Program-made: the position numbers and the translations under genes | Part shown: positions 9,147 through 19,055 of the stretch, piece by piece | Layout of the letters: each line of letters opens with the position of its first letter | Numbering within the stretch: position 1 is the first letter of the stretch | Assembly (NCBI RefSeq): GCF_019703855.1 | Contig: NZ_AP024086.1 | Location: forward strand, 1,632,501-1,696,500 | DNA: 64,000 nucleotides | Source of the DNA: Desulfomarina profundi | Lineage (GTDB): Bacteria > Desulfobacterota > Desulfobulbia > Desulfobulbales > Desulfocapsaceae | Reading direction: 5' to 3' | The notes under the pieces: generated by a model | Database searches by the model: none | The model's input: only the letters and a program-made list of their open reading frames with translations | What the model was told of the DNA's origin: nothing

Positions 9147-9686
9147 CTACTCATCCGGACTGGCCAGATTCAGCGAATATTCACCATTCCTGCTTTTTCT
9201 CAGCAGACATTCAACTTCGTCATTGATTGACTTGAGTGCCACAGTAAGTCCTTCAGTAGATCCCTCGCGAATTGCGTCTTTTATCCGATCTCCCCATTCC
9301 CCTAACTTTTTATTGTCAATACATCTGACATCATTTTCCTTGGACCATTCAGTTCCTATCAGAATACCGAGTCGTTGAATATATTTTCTTACTTCCACAC
9401 GTTTTTCCGGAGGAAAATGACTGAGAATGTCCTGTGAAATGGATCTCCATCCATCAAAAAAAAGAACACCTTCATTAAATTTTTCGTACCACTTCCTTTG
9501 CTCCTCATTGAGTCCTTTTAAAATTTCCGGACTGATATGGAGCAATCCATCTGATGTATCAAGATTTTTTGCATTTGAAGCAAAACCTGACTGTATCTCA
9601 TCAGCAAAAGACAAATGCGTACCTGCTGCAGCAAAAAGAAGAAAAAAGAAAAACAATGTGTTTCCAGCTACTCTTAAAATATCCAT
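9147..9686 (-). CDS. Hypothetical exported protein
   Basis: I do not recognise this 179-aa protein. It has a clear signal peptide (MDILRVAGN, then LFFFFLLFAAAG, with likely cleavage near LSFADEI), so it should be periplasmic. The mature part is acidic and helical, with EEQRKWYEKFNEGVLFFDGW, a PPEKRVEVRKYIQRLG segment and two cysteines (VRCIDNKK and VECLLRKS) that could pair. It overlaps the end of cbiB by 13 bp, so it is translationally linked to the cobalamin cluster and is its last gene. Nothing in the sequence ties it to B12 chemistry. Confidence 0.6.
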   Translation of the reverse strand: MDILRVAGNTLFFFFLLFAAAGTHLSFADEIQSGFASNAKNLDTSDGLLHISPEILKGLNEEQRKWYEKFNEGVLFFDGWRSISQDILSHFPPEKRVEVRKYIQRLGILIGTEWSKENDVRCIDNKKLGEWGDRIKDAIREGSTEGLTVALKSINDEVECLLRKSRNGEYSLNLASPDE

Positions 9687-10672
9687 AACATACGTAAAGC
9701 CAGCAGAAAGAAAACAAAGAGGAAAAAACCGACAATTATAAGTGTATTACATCTTTTAATATCGCCTGATTCTATATTCCTCAGTTTATCACCAATAACG
9801 GGCTTTTCAACAGGCACACCAAAATATGATGACGTCCCGCCAAGAAAAATACCAAATGCGCCGGCCACCACAGCTTCCGTGTGACCTGCGTTCGGACTTG
9901 CATGGGCCAGTCTGTCCCTTGAAAAAATTCGCAAAGCCCCTCTGTAATCCAATTTTAAAATAAATGCAGCAAGAATAAGTATTATTCCACTGATTCTTGC
10001 TGGTAAAAAATTGCATATATCATCAAATTTAGCGGCAATTTTTCCAAACCGTATATATTGTTTATTTTTATAACCGATCATAGAATCCATAGTATTCACA
10101 GCCTTGTAGAGCATCGCCCCGACGGCAGACCAACCAATGGCAGACAGTCCAAGGCACCCGGAAAAAGCGCTGAAAACCACGGCAAAGAAAAAAGGGGCCG
10201 TCATGCCATCCACCATGTTTTCTGCAACAGTTTCCACACAGGCCCTGCTGATTTCTTCCTGATCAAGAGAATCTGTATCCCTGCCAACTATTCTGGCGAT
10301 GGCTTTTCTCGCTCCTTTGAGATCATTATTAACGAAAAGTTCGCGAAACACTTCTTCACTGTGCCTGATAAGATCTTTCACGGCAAAACAGAAGTACAGC
10401 AGAATAACAGCAGCCACTACCTCGACCTGACTACTCACTGAGCCGGCAAAGAGCAACAGAAACAGTGTAATACTACCTGTAATTGCCAAAACGAGACAGA
10501 CAGTAATTAATCCTGCCAGAATCTCATTTGCAAACAGACGCCTGGTCAATTTTTCCGAAATTGTACAGAACCATCCAATCAATCTGACAGGGTGGGGAAA
10601 CCATCTCGGATCACCGAAAAGCAGATCAAGTCCTACTGCGACAAGAATCTGAACAGAATACACCATGATCAA
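9674..10672 (-). CDS. cbiB: Adenosylcobinamide-phosphate synthase CbiB/CobD
   Basis: Integral membrane enzyme that attaches aminopropanol phosphate to adenosylcobyric acid. The 332-aa protein has several hydrophobic helices and the family motifs DLLFGDPRWFPHPVRLIG at the N-terminus, GRDTDSLDQEEISRACVETVAENMVDG in the centre, and DRLAHASPNAGHTEAVVAGAFG towards the end. Neighbours make the substrate (cobQ upstream) and use the product (cobU, cobS). The 31-bp gap to cobQ and the 13-bp overlap with the next gene point to one operon. Complete and of normal length. Confidence 0.93.
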   Translation of the reverse strand: MIMVYSVQILVAVGLDLLFGDPRWFPHPVRLIGWFCTISEKLTRRLFANEILAGLITVCLVLAITGSITLFLLLFAGSVSSQVEVVAAVILLYFCFAVKDLIRHSEEVFRELFVNNDLKGARKAIARIVGRDTDSLDQEEISRACVETVAENMVDGMTAPFFFAVVFSAFSGCLGLSAIGWSAVGAMLYKAVNTMDSMIGYKNKQYIRFGKIAAKFDDICNFLPARISGIILILAAFILKLDYRGALRIFSRDRLAHASPNAGHTEAVVAGAFGIFLGGTSSYFGVPVEKPVIGDKLRNIESGDIKRCNTLIIVGFFLFVFFLLALRMLWIF

Positions 10673-10702
10673 TTATTCTCCCGAGAGTTCATCACCTGGT
10701 CA

Positions 10703-11644
10703 TCATAGGGACAGCAACCTGTAGACACCCTCAATATCCACGTTTTCCCGCAGACAGTCAGCAAGACGATCAAACGCGTTTTCAAGGTCATAGGGAGCAA
10801 GTATTCTACCAACCGGTTTCAATCCTTTTTGGAGGCGCAGTCTGTCAATAAACCATCTCCTGAATTCGTCCGCATCAAAAACACCATGGAGATAGCACCC
10901 CCAGATGCGATCGTCTCTTGAACTTGTCCCGCATGCGGAAGAATCCTCAAAACGGATAAGTGGTCTTTCGGCCTCCGTTGATATGCCATGGTGTATTTCA
11001 TAACCAAAAACTGCACAACCCGAAGGGTTGTGTACTCCTCTTTTACGAATAAGGTTTTTTTCCTTTTCTATGGTGGTCTCCAGTGGCAGAAGACCGAGTC
11101 CATCAACCTTCCCTGCCTTGGATTCAATCTGAAAGGGGTCCGAAATGAGTCTTCCCAGCATCATATAGCCGCCACATATACCGACAATCTCGCAACCTTC
11201 TTCACTTGCCCTGCGAATAACCTGGAAAAAACCTTCTGAACGCATATATTCCAAATCATGGATGACATTTTTGGAGCCTGGAAGGATTATGGCCGCAGGT
11301 TGTCCCACGTCTGCAGCCCTGTCCACTACCCGGAGGTGAACATCAGGTTCATCAAGAAGAGGTTCAACGTCCGTAAAATTAGAGATGTGGGGCAGATTCA
11401 GGAGGACAATCTCCACACTTTCCACACTCTCCTTTTCCCTGTTGAACAACCCTTTTTTAAAGGAAACTGAATCCTCTTCCGGTAAGCCCAGATTGCTCAG
11501 GTAGGGAATGACACCAAAAACATCACGCCCGGTATGATCCCTTACATACGTATGTGCAGATTCCAAAAGGGACGCTTGTCCCCTGAATTTATTGACAATA
11601 AAGCCTGCAACCAGTCGTCGCTCCCACTCCGCCAGGACCTCCAT
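10703..11644 (-). CDS. cobQ: Cobyric acid synthase CobQ, C-terminal part (after frame break)
   Basis: C-terminal 313 residues of cobyric acid synthase, which amidates four side chains of the corrin ring using glutamine. It contains the amidotransferase domain with the nucleophile in [14 protein letters not shown] and the histidine in GYEIHHG, and the [15 protein letters not shown] motif. The natural start is not the internal ATG at 11644: reading continues from the upstream cobD-cobQ fusion if one G is added to the G6 run at 11670-11675, restoring [19 protein letters not shown]. The full protein would then be about 853 aa (10703-13263). On its own this part lacks the ATP-binding domain and could not be active. 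Confidence 0.9.
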   Translation of the reverse strand: MEVLAEWERRLVAGFIVNKFRGQASLLESAHTYVRDHTGRDVFGVIPYLSNLGLPEEDSVSFKKGLFNREKESVESVEIVLLNLPHISNFTDVEPLLDEPDVHLRVVDRAADVGQPAAIILPGSKNVIHDLEYMRSEGFFQVIRRASEEGCEIVGICGGYMMLGRLISDPFQIESKAGKVDGLGLLPLETTIEKEKNLIRKRGVHNPSGCAVFGYEIHHGISTEAERPLIRFEDSSACGTSSRDDRIWGCYLHGVFDADEFRRWFIDRLRLQKGLKPVGRILAPYDLENAFDRLADCLRENVDIEGVYRLLSL

Positions 11645-13263
11645 GATTCCGACAAACGAGGCATAGACTCCCCCCTGTCAATATCACCTACCAGGAGAAC
11701 CGGAGATTCTGCATACTGAGCCATTTTCATATTGACAATATCATCGGCCTTCAGGTTCACTTCTCCCGGAGACCCCGCACCCTCCAGAACGACAACATCA
11801 TACTCACTGGCAAGACTGTCATAGGATTCACATACGGTTTTCCAGCACTCAGGTTTATACCTGTTATATTCCAACACAGACATATTTCCGACTGGTTGCC
11901 CTGCCACAATTATCTGGCTGCCGGTATCAGAATTCGGTTTCAGCAGAACTGGATTCATCCGACAGTCAGGATCTATACCAGCCGCCTGAGCCTGAACAAC
12001 CTGTGCCCGTCCCATTTCATCTCCCCTCAAAGTCACAAAGGAGTTAAGAGACATATTTTGTGCCTTAAACGGCGCAACCTTGACACCATCCTGACGGAGA
12101 ATTCGACATAATCCGGCAGTAAGAATTGATTTCCCGGCATCGGAACAGGTACCCTGGAACATAAGGGCCCGGGATTTCTTTTCTCTGACCTGCTTCTTCA
12201 ATGCAGGATAAAAAAACTTTTTAAAAACCCTGAGCAATTTATCATTTTCCCGGGATGTTCTCACTGCGATCCGAAAATAGGTATCATCAAGCCCCCGGTA
12301 ATTATCACAAGGACGTATCAGCAGTCTATTTCTTTCGCAGAACCCAGCGAGTTCACGGCTCTTTTGCCCACCCGTCAGTTTCATAAAAATAAAATTAGCC
12401 CCGGCACCACAGATTTTCAGTCCGGGAAAGTCCTGCAGCCCTTTCTGCAATTCCTCTGAAAGGAGCCTGCATATTTCCCGGCTCTTCAGCTGATATTCCC
12501 TGTCTGCAAGGGCTCTGGCTCCAACCCTCTGGGCAAACGTGTTGACTGTCCAAGGTGGGATATTTTTTCGTATCTCATCAACTATTCCTGCAGGAAAAAC
12601 ACCATATCCGAGTCGCAGACCTGGTACTGCATAAAATTTCGTCATGGAATGAAGGGTGATAATATTGGCACCCGCCCCGGCAAGGGAGAGCTCCTCACCC
12701 ATGAAATCAAGAAACGCTTCATCCAGAACGAAAAACGTATCGGGAAATCGCTGGCAGAGCTGTTTTATCCCTTCCCTGTCAGGCAAAGTTCCCGTTGGAT
12801 TGTTTGGCGTTCCCAGGATAACCAGCTCGCCGGGTCTGATCTTTTCCTCAAACCTGTCAAAAGGCAATTTGAAATGATCTTCTTCCCTCAGTTTAAAAGT
12901 CCGGACATCAAGGCCGGCCAGCTCAGATGCCTTGATATAATCCACATAGGAAGGAACCGGGATCAGGACGCCTGAAACGGGTAGAATCCTGGTCAACACG
13001 TACAGTAACTCTGTTGTTCCGTTGGCGGCAATGACGCAGCCGGCATCAATATTTACGTTATTGGAGACAGCCTGCACGAATTCACTGTTGTCCGGATCGG
13101 GATAATGGACAACCTGTTCCAGAGAAGAACTGATCACGCTCCTCAACCATTCAGGTGGACCAACGGGATTCAGATTGGCACTGAAATCAATAACTTCACG
13201 TTCTTCATTACCGTTATCACGCAAAAACCTGTGAATATTACCACCATGTTCAAATGTTTTCAT
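11542..13263 (-). CDS. cobD: Fused threonine-phosphate decarboxylase (CobD) and CobQ N-terminal domain
   Basis: Two cobalamin enzymes in one reading frame. Residues 1-350 form a PLP fold-type I decarboxylase that makes aminopropanol phosphate from L-threonine phosphate: [11 protein letters not shown] near the start, LGTPNNPTG at about 150-158, LDEAFLDF, and [17 protein letters not shown] with the cofactor lysine at about 209. From about residue 362 it becomes Cob[16 protein letters not shown] is the ATP-binding loop, followed by [15 protein letters not shown] and [14 protein letters not shown]. After GDIDRG at residue 531 the frame breaks at 11670-11675, and the last 42 residues are out-of-frame translation. 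The fusion junction itself is clean. Substrate channelling to CbiB downstream would make sense, as both halves feed that enzyme. Confidence 0.88.
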   Translation of the reverse strand: MKTFEHGGNIHRFLRDNGNEEREVIDFSANLNPVGPPEWLRSVISSSLEQVVHYPDPDNSEFVQAVSNNVNIDAGCVIAANGTTELLYVLTRILPVSGVLIPVPSYVDYIKASELAGLDVRTFKLREEDHFKLPFDRFEEKIRPGELVILGTPNNPTGTLPDREGIKQLCQRFPDTFFVLDEAFLDFMGEELSLAGAGANIITLHSMTKFYAVPGLRLGYGVFPAGIVDEIRKNIPPWTVNTFAQRVGARALADREYQLKSREICRLLSEELQKGLQDFPGLKICGAGANFIFMKLTGGQKSRELAGFCERNRLLIRPCDNYRGLDDTYFRIAVRTSRENDKLLRVFKKFFYPALKKQVREKKSRALMFQGTCSDAGKSILTAGLCRILRQDGVKVAPFKAQNMSLNSFVTLRGDEMGRAQVVQAQAAGIDPDCRMNPVLLKPNSDTGSQIIVAGQPVGNMSVLEYNRYKPECWKTVCESYDSLASEYDVVVLEGAGSPGEVNLKADDIVNMKMAQYAESPVLLVGDIDRGESMPRLSESWRSWRSGSDDWLQALLSINSGDKRPFWNLHIRM

Positions 13264-13434
13264 AATAGTCGAGGAATATGTAACTGTCTGATATCAAAAC
13301 ACTGCAGGATTTAGTGCCTTACTCCTGAATTTCTGTCATAAAAAACAAGAAAGGGGAAGGTGTTTTGAAATTAAATGGTTAGGTTCATTTCCAAGGCACT
13401 TATACCCCTTGTGGGGTGTTAGGTTTTATTTTAA

Positions 13435-14180
13435 TCATAAAACGAATGAAACTGCAGTCATCAGCTCTACAATTTCACAGAGTGCTCCAAGTGTGTCTCC
13501 GGTAGCTCCCCCAGTTTTTTATTACACATGTAAATAAACATGAAAAATGTGGGGAAAACTGTCAACATAAACACATTGAACCGGACCGGACCAGCTATGA
13601 GCAGCAGGCAGCCCGCAAGAATACATCCAGCCGGAACTGCAGCCTTCCTGCTCATGCCAGAGTAAAACAACTGTCCCAGCCCGCCTTCTTTTCTGGCATA
13701 GCGCTGCAGGGACATGGCAAAAACAATAAAACAACGTCCGGCAAGGGGCATGAAAAATACTGCTTTACAGAACTGCTGATTATCCATGGCCACAAGTGCA
13801 CTGTATTTTCCCAGCAGCAGAAAGACCACAACCACCACACCCATGGACCCGGTTCTGCTGTCCTTCATTATTTCCAGTGCCCTTTCCCGGGGACGTGCGG
13901 AAAGCAGTCCGTCACCACTGTCTGCCAGACCATCCAGATGAAGACAACCCGAAACAAAGGCAAGAAACCCGAGTATCGCTACAGCAGCCACCTCAACAGG
14001 AAAAACAACCAGAAGAATTCTGGCCAGAAAAAAGCCGAGTATTCCTATTATTCCACCAACTGCAGGGAAAAAATAAAGGCTGGCTGGAAAATAATCACCA
14101 TCCTTTTCAACCTTCCAGGAGACAGGGAAGAGGGTAAGAAATCGGATGGCAGTAAAAAAGGGTATGAAAAAAGATCTCAA
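13435..14180 (-). CDS. cobS: Adenosylcobinamide-GDP ribazoletransferase CobS (frame break near the end)
   Basis: Membrane enzyme joining adenosylcobinamide-GDP to alpha-ribazole (phosphate), the closing step of B12 assembly. Conserved motifs are AIRFLTLFPV, FFPAVGGIIG, CLHLDGLADSGDGLLS and IMKDSRTGSMGV. As written, the frame stops at 13467 with a nonsense tail after KKLGE. Adding one G to the G5 run at 13508-13512 restores LGGATGDTLGALCEIVEL, the expected CobS C-terminus, and moves the stop to 13435. That gives 248 aa, essentially the E. coli length (247). cobT ends 20 bp upstream, so the genes are in one operon. Confidence 0.88.
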
Positions 14181-14200
14181 TGGATCACCAGTTTCCAGTT

Positions 14201-15268
14201 CTATTTGTCGGCCCCGGCAACAGCAGCCTCTTCAAAGGTTGCCACTTCCGTCAATATTGCAACAGCTCCCTCCACCAGATTCATTGCAACGGCCGCGCCG
14301 GTTCCTTCCCCAAGACGAAAAGAGAGATCCAGCAACGGTTTTCTGCATCCAAGGAACTCCTGCATTGCCTTATGGCCAGGTTCAACGGAGCGATGAGAAA
14401 ACACAAGATAATCTCTTATAAAAGGCTCAATCTTACAAGCAATGAGTGCGCCTGCGGTAGAAATAAAACCGTCAATCAGAACAGGTTTTCTGTTTGCCGC
14501 AGCGCCGAGGATAACGCCTGCAATACCACCTATCTCAAAGCCACCAACTTTGGCCAGGATATCAAGACCATCTTCCGTATCTACCTTGTTCACTTCAAGG
14601 ATCCTGTTGATCACTTCTATTTTATGGGCCAGTTGTTCATCATCAAGCCCTGTTCCCCTTCCGGTCAACTCCTCAACCGACCTGCCGGTACAGATGGCGG
14701 CGATAGCGGTCGACGGTGTGGTATTACCTATACCCATATCTCCGGTTCCAAAAAGATCGATTTCATCCGAGAGGTTTTCGGCAATATCAATACCGGATTC
14801 CACAGCCCTTCTGGCCATTGCCTTACTCATGGCCGGTCCTTCAGCAATATTGTCTGTTCCAAGACCCACTTTCTTATTGATGATCTTTCCTGCATCAGCA
14901 AGGTTATTCAGATCTGCCGCAACCCCCATATCAACAACAAAAATCCTGGCACCAGCCTGTCTTGCCAGGGCATTTATCCCCGCACCGCCATTCACAAAAT
15001 TGTACACCATCTGAGGTGTGACTTCGCTGGGAAATTTGGAAATGTTTTCCTTGACCACACCATGATCCGCCGCCATGGTAATTATCGCTTTTCTTGCCAC
15101 ATCTGGTTTCAAGGAACGGGTCATACCGGCGATATCAATTGCCAGATCCATGAGATCTCCAAGAGCCCAGTGGGGAAGAGCCAAGTTGTCAAGTCGATCT
15201 TTTGCCTTATCCCTTGCCTCGCTATCCTGGGGATAAATTTTTTTAATTGTTCTTTCAAGCACACTCAT
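14201..15268 (-). CDS. cobT: Nicotinate-nucleotide--dimethylbenzimidazole phosphoribosyltransferase
   Basis: Activates the lower-ligand base of cobalamin to alpha-ribazole phosphate. The 355-aa protein shows LPHWALGDLMDLAIDIAGM, the MAADHGVVKE motif, FVNGGAGINALARQAGA, VGLGTDNIAEGPAMS, FGTGDMGIGNTTPSTAI and the C-terminal SVEPGHKAMQ with the catalytic glutamate. All are standard CobT signatures and the length is right. It lies between cobU and cobS with short gaps. Which base (DMB or another benzimidazole) is used cannot be told from the gene. Confidence 0.95.
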   Translation of the reverse strand: MSVLERTIKKIYPQDSEARDKAKDRLDNLALPHWALGDLMDLAIDIAGMTRSLKPDVARKAIITMAADHGVVKENISKFPSEVTPQMVYNFVNGGAGINALARQAGARIFVVDMGVAADLNNLADAGKIINKKVGLGTDNIAEGPAMSKAMARRAVESGIDIAENLSDEIDLFGTGDMGIGNTTPSTAIAAICTGRSVEELTGRGTGLDDEQLAHKIEVINRILEVNKVDTEDGLDILAKVGGFEIGGIAGVILGAAANRKPVLIDGFISTAGALIACKIEPFIRDYLVFSHRSVEPGHKAMQEFLGCRKPLLDLSFRLGEGTGAAVAMNLVEGAVAILTEVATFEEAAVAGADK

Positions 15269-15304
15269 TTACAAAAAACCTCCTTCAATAATTATCGTTT
15301 CTCT

Positions 15305-15850
15305 TCAGGATCTTTTCTTCTTTATTTTCAGAGGAACACCGCAGCTGACCAACACCACCTCATCGGCTTTCCGACCTATCAGCTGGTTGCAAGTGCCCAC
15401 TAGGTCCCTGTATTTTCTTGCAAGCCTGTTTTCGGGAACAACACCAAGCCCCACCTCATTGGTCACACAAATCACTGTACCGGGAAAATTTTCCATTGCG
15501 AGCAGCCACTTAAGGCACAGGTTTTTTATTACAAAATCATCGACCTTCTCTTCACCATAATTATAAAGAATATTATTGACCCAGAGGGTAACGCAATCTA
15601 TGAGAACAACTCCTGCGTCCTGTACCTTTTCGGGGAACAGTGCTGCCAATTCAATTTCTTCTTCGATTGTCTGCCATCCCCGCCCCTGACGTTCTTCCCT
15701 GTGCCGTGTTACACGATCGGACATCTCCTGGTCAATGGAAGGACAGGTGGCGATAAATATTCGAGAGTGTGATTTTTTTTCAGAGACCTCAAGTGCGTAG
15801 GAACTTTTCCCGCTTCTAGCTCCCCCTGTTATCAGTATCAATTCTGCCAT
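15305..15850 (-). CDS. cobU: Adenosylcobinamide kinase / guanylyltransferase CobU
   Basis: Bifunctional enzyme that phosphorylates adenosylcobinamide and adds GMP. The 181-aa product starts MAELILITGGARSGKSSYA, a textbook CobU P-loop, followed by SHSRIFIATCPSIDQEM with the RHREERQGRGWQTIEE segment that carries the guanylylated histidine. DCVTLWVNN and VTNEVGLGVVPENRLAR are also present. The last residues are lysine-rich. It lies 15 bp after cobC and 36 bp before cobT. Confidence 0.94.
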   Translation of the reverse strand: MAELILITGGARSGKSSYALEVSEKKSHSRIFIATCPSIDQEMSDRVTRHREERQGRGWQTIEEEIELAALFPEKVQDAGVVLIDCVTLWVNNILYNYGEEKVDDFVIKNLCLKWLLAMENFPGTVICVTNEVGLGVVPENRLARKYRDLVGTCNQLIGRKADEVVLVSCGVPLKIKKKRS

Positions 15851-15865
15851 TTTTCTCTCCCGAAA

Positions 15866-16456
15866 TCATAACGGATTCAGCAATCTGGTCAAAACCCCGC
15901 CGGAATCGTACAATTCTATTTCCGATAAACCACCAGGCTGCAAGGCAAATACCATTTTCTTTTCAGGATCCAGTCCGAGAAAAGTACAGAGCAGGTGCCG
16001 AAGAGTTCCCCCGTGGGCGATGATCAGGATGCGGTCTTTTTCCACTTCCATGATCTGTTTTGCAAATCGATCAACCCTGTTTCCAAAGTCCCGGATACTT
16101 TCTCCTTCCGGAAAACAGAAACTGTCCCCTGCTCTTTCCCACTCATCAACGAGACTACTGTCCATTTCAAGAAGTTCCTCAAAAGTCATACCTTCCCACC
16201 TGCCAAAATCAATTTCGCGTAAATCATCATCAATTCTGACATCAGCGTTCAGCTGAAGAAGTTCACATGTTTCACAACAACGCTTCAGCGGGCTGCAGTA
16301 GATCTGTTCAATGTTTTTCTCAGGAAAAACCATTGCCATTGCCATTTCTGTGATCATGGCCCGACCGTTTTCAGACAGGGATACATCTGTTGAACCGACA
16401 TACCTGCCATTCAACAGGGTTTCCCCATGGCGCAGAAGAAATAGTGTTTTTTTCAT
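15866..16456 (-). CDS. cobC: Alpha-ribazole phosphatase-like histidine phosphatase CobC
   Basis: Histidine phosphatase superfamily member of 196 aa that is expected to remove the phosphate from alpha-ribazole 5'-phosphate or adenosylcobalamin phosphate. LLRHGETLLNGRYVGSTDVSLSENG near the N-terminus carries the phospho-accepting histidine; YCSPLKRCCETCELL, the REIDFGRWEGMTFEEL motif and ILIIAHGGTLRHLL follow in the family order. The start MKKTLFLLRHGE at 16456 overlaps the stop of the Sel1 gene as ATGA, indicating translational coupling. A longer reading from 16606 only translates part of the Sel1 gene out of frame. The cobalamin neighbours support CobC over a generic phosphoglycerate mutase. 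Confidence 0.88.
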   Translation of the reverse strand: MKKTLFLLRHGETLLNGRYVGSTDVSLSENGRAMITEMAMAMVFPEKNIEQIYCSPLKRCCETCELLQLNADVRIDDDLREIDFGRWEGMTFEELLEMDSSLVDEWERAGDSFCFPEGESIRDFGNRVDRFAKQIMEVEKDRILIIAHGGTLRHLLCTFLGLDPEKKMVFALQPGGLSEIELYDSGGVLTRLLNPL

Positions 16457-17223
16457 CGGGTTTTTTTGCCACTTTCCAACGTTTTCTGCAGTTTTCCCGC
16501 AAATTGCTGAGCCTCTGACAATTCCTTTCCCGTAAGCAGGTTTTCCAGGTAATCCCTTGCGGCAACTGCAGGGCGGTAACCATTGGCCGCAGCAATATTC
16601 ATCCATCCATAGGCAGCAACCAGATCAATTTCTCCAATTCCGCTTCCGGTTGAATACATGATGCCGGTATTGAACTGGGCCTGGGGGAAATTGTTTTTTG
16701 CGGCCTGGAGAAAATATTCAGCCCCCTTTTCTTCATTCCTCTCAACACCACGACCCATAAAATAGAGGTAACCCAGGGTATTCATAGCCTCACTGTCTCC
16801 GTGCTCAGCACTGAGACTGTACCAGTGGATGGCTTTACTTAAATTTTTCAAGGTTCCGTTTCCCTGAAAAAAAGCCTCACCCAGAATTCTTTCAGATCTG
16901 CCGCTACTTTTTCCCTGGAGTGCAGCCCTGTACAGGTACTTAAATGCGGCACGATTGTCCTTTTTTACTCCCAATCCACGGAAATACATCCCTCCACAGA
17001 TATACTGGGCCCCTGCATCCCCTTTTTCCGCAGCCCTGCGATACAACACAAATGCCTTGGTATAATTCTGTTTTACACCAATTCCCTGGTAATATTTCCT
17101 TGCCTTGTTCTTCAGTACCTGCACTCCCGGAGTTGTGAAACCGCAGGTGACGGAAAGAAGAAAGACAATACAGAAGATGGTGATGAAACGAAGAATAAAA
17201 GAAGAATTTTTATTAAAAGACAT
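16453..17223 (-). CDS. Sel1-repeat protein, exported
   Basis: Protein of 256 aa with an N-terminal hydrophobic export signal (SFILRFITIFCIVFLLSV) and at least five Sel1-like repeats, seen in AFVLYRRAAEKGDAGAQYIC, GGMYFRGLGVKKD, GYLYFMGRGVERNEEKGAEY and the later GWMNIAAANGYRPA. Such repeats usually act as protein-binding scaffolds. Its stop overlaps the cobC start (ATGA), and it directly follows the YcaO-TPR gene. A GTG at 17265 overlapping the ycaO stop would also be a plausible start; 17223 is chosen because the signal peptide is then of normal length. No client protein can be inferred. Confidence 0.75.
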   Translation of the reverse strand: MSFNKNSSFILRFITIFCIVFLLSVTCGFTTPGVQVLKNKARKYYQGIGVKQNYTKAFVLYRRAAEKGDAGAQYICGGMYFRGLGVKKDNRAAFKYLYRAALQGKSSGRSERILGEAFFQGNGTLKNLSKAIHWYSLSAEHGDSEAMNTLGYLYFMGRGVERNEEKGAEYFLQAAKNNFPQAQFNTGIMYSTGSGIGEIDLVAAYGWMNIAAANGYRPAVAARDYLENLLTGKELSEAQQFAGKLQKTLESGKKTR

Positions 17224-17261
17224 GTCTATCCTGCTGCAGGAAGTCACTTTCTGGACAATTA

Positions 17262-19017
17262 TCACTGTTTTTCCCTGTTTGTGGCTATTTTTTCAAGCAG
17301 TTCCTTCGCGAAACCTAAGCTGTCGTCAAGAGTCAGTGCCAGGGTCAGAAACTCAATTGCCGAATCATTTTTTCCAAGTCTGTAGTAATTTACACCGAGA
17401 TTCGCATAATCAATGGCTGAAGCTGGATTCAACTCAACTGCACGTTGGAAATGATTTATGGCTTTTTCAAACATCTCGAGCTTGAAAAAACAAACTCCAA
17501 GAGAATTATGTATATCAGGTCTTTCCTCATCTTCACAAAGACCTTTTTTCAATACCTGAACCGCCTCTTCATAGCGACCAAGTTCTTTCAGGCAACTTCC
17601 CAGATAAGAAAAAATATAGGGAAGATCCTCTTCTTCAGGGTCAAGACTCAAAGCTTTTTCAAAATAGGCTATCGCCTGGTCCGGTTGCCCCATATCCACC
17701 AGGTTCCTCCCCTGTAAAATGCGAGATAGTATACTTCGGGGAGCAGCTCTTCCATCTGTGAAAATTTCTTTTCCAGAAGATCCGCATCATCCACCAGCTC
17801 CATCATAAGTTTAGCAGCGAAAAGTCCTGCGTCACTTATTCTCGACCGTTCCCTGAAATGGGCCCCGGGGATAATGGTATAACATGCAGGTATCTGTAAT
17901 TCATCATGGGTCACATCGATCATAAACACCTCCATGCCGATTCTTTCCAGAGAATGGATACAGTTTTCCACCTCGACCCGAATATTGGCGTCGGAAAGAT
18001 CATTCATTTCCTGAATGGAAACTAGTTTTTCTGTTCCTGTAAGATAGTCAACCTCCTTCATGGAATGAGGTTTGGGAAGCCCTGAAGCCACATAATTTGA
18101 ACCGGTGTTAAAGTCTCCCGCCAGCTGAGCCACCTCGGTCACCGCTCGAATGAGAGCTTTTTGCGGGTCAGGTGTGGTTCCCGCCGTATAGACAATTTCA
18201 CTTTTCTCCGGAAAGGTATGTCGATCAATGGCCAGGGCTGCTACAGTACATATACCGGTATCGAGTGTAAAATCGTTAAGATAGAGTTCAATTCCCTGTT
18301 CCGCAAATTTTTTCAGTAATTCCACTGCGACGGGGTCATTTACAGAATTTGAATCTATTTTCGGTGTTTCAATCCTGCGGTAATTAACAATAGAACAGAC
18401 ATGACGCTCCACTATCTCACAGATGCCCTGAAGAGCTGCTTCTTCCAGGGTATTGCCTGCAGATGGGCCATTGAATTCATTAATGGCGTAAAACCAGGAA
18501 AAGGGAATAAGTACATCACGGTTGCGGGTCAGGTTGGTGGCCCAAACCCACTGCATGGGGATGTTTTCCAACAGTTTTTCAAAGGTATTGACATCAGTTC
18601 CGGAGTCATGTACCGAATCAAGAAGGTATTGTATTCCAAGAACAGGATATCCATTCTCGACCATGCTTTTGTAATCACCTACAAGAAAATTTTCCGGATT
18701 GTTTTTAAATGAAAAGAAAGAAAATCTCTCAGCCAGCTCCATGCATGCAGAGGCCTTGGCCTGCTCAGGTGAAGCTCCTTTTCCCATCTGTTTTTTCGTA
18801 CCGGTCAATTGAAAAGCATCTTCCCGCAGACGCTGAAATAAACGGGGATATCCAGCCTGCCATTGTCAATTCTTCTCACCTCATTGACAATCCGTATTTC
18901 AAGTTGGTCGACCTTTTTATAAAAATTTTTAACAGTTTCATCCGGAGTAAGCGCCTTGTCCTGATCCTGGGTAAATGTTTTATGGCAATCGTGAAGTACT
19001 ATAGTTTTTTTCTTCAT
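17262..19017 (-). CDS. YcaO-domain protein with C-terminal TPRs (two frame breaks)
   Basis: Reads as three pieces, 18805-19017, 17669-18808 and 17262-17699, that together make one conserved protein of about 585 aa. Adding a G to the run at 18823-18825 joins FSVCGEDAFQLTGTKKQMGKG; adding a G at 17709-17712 joins AFYRGRNLVDMGQPDQAIAY. YcaO enzymes use ATP to activate amide backbones, forming azolines or thioamides or helping RimO-type modification. The ATP/Mg residues look present in ASACMELAERFSF, LQGICEIVERH and ALIRAVTEVAQ. Three TPR units follow in the last 140 residues. No precursor peptide, dehydrogenase or TfuA is adjacent, so the substrate is unknown. tsaE ends 38 bp upstream. Confidence 0.82.
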
Positions 19018-19055
19018 TTTTCTTTCTACATCCTCTGCCTGAAACAAGACAGCTC

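Noticed and set aside
11542-11676. Programmed -1 frameshifting in cobQ at the G6 run
   Set aside because: The GGG codon could re-pair at this one site, but six similar breaks elsewhere include sites where slippage is unlikely, and dnaB is affected. A shared technical cause is simpler.
13264-13434. Cobalamin riboswitch between cobS and the cobD-cobQ gene
   Set aside because: No B12-box or long conserved leader was recognised; the stretch contains only a CCCC/GGGG hairpin and an isolated fragment resembling a repeat end.
14180-15403. 407-codon plus-strand ORF opposite cobT
   Set aside because: It is antisense to a clear CobT gene, has His/Cys-rich low-information sequence and no ribosome binding site.
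16457-16606. Longer N-terminus for cobC
   Set aside because: The extra 50 residues are the Sel1 gene read in another frame and have no histidine phosphatase similarity.
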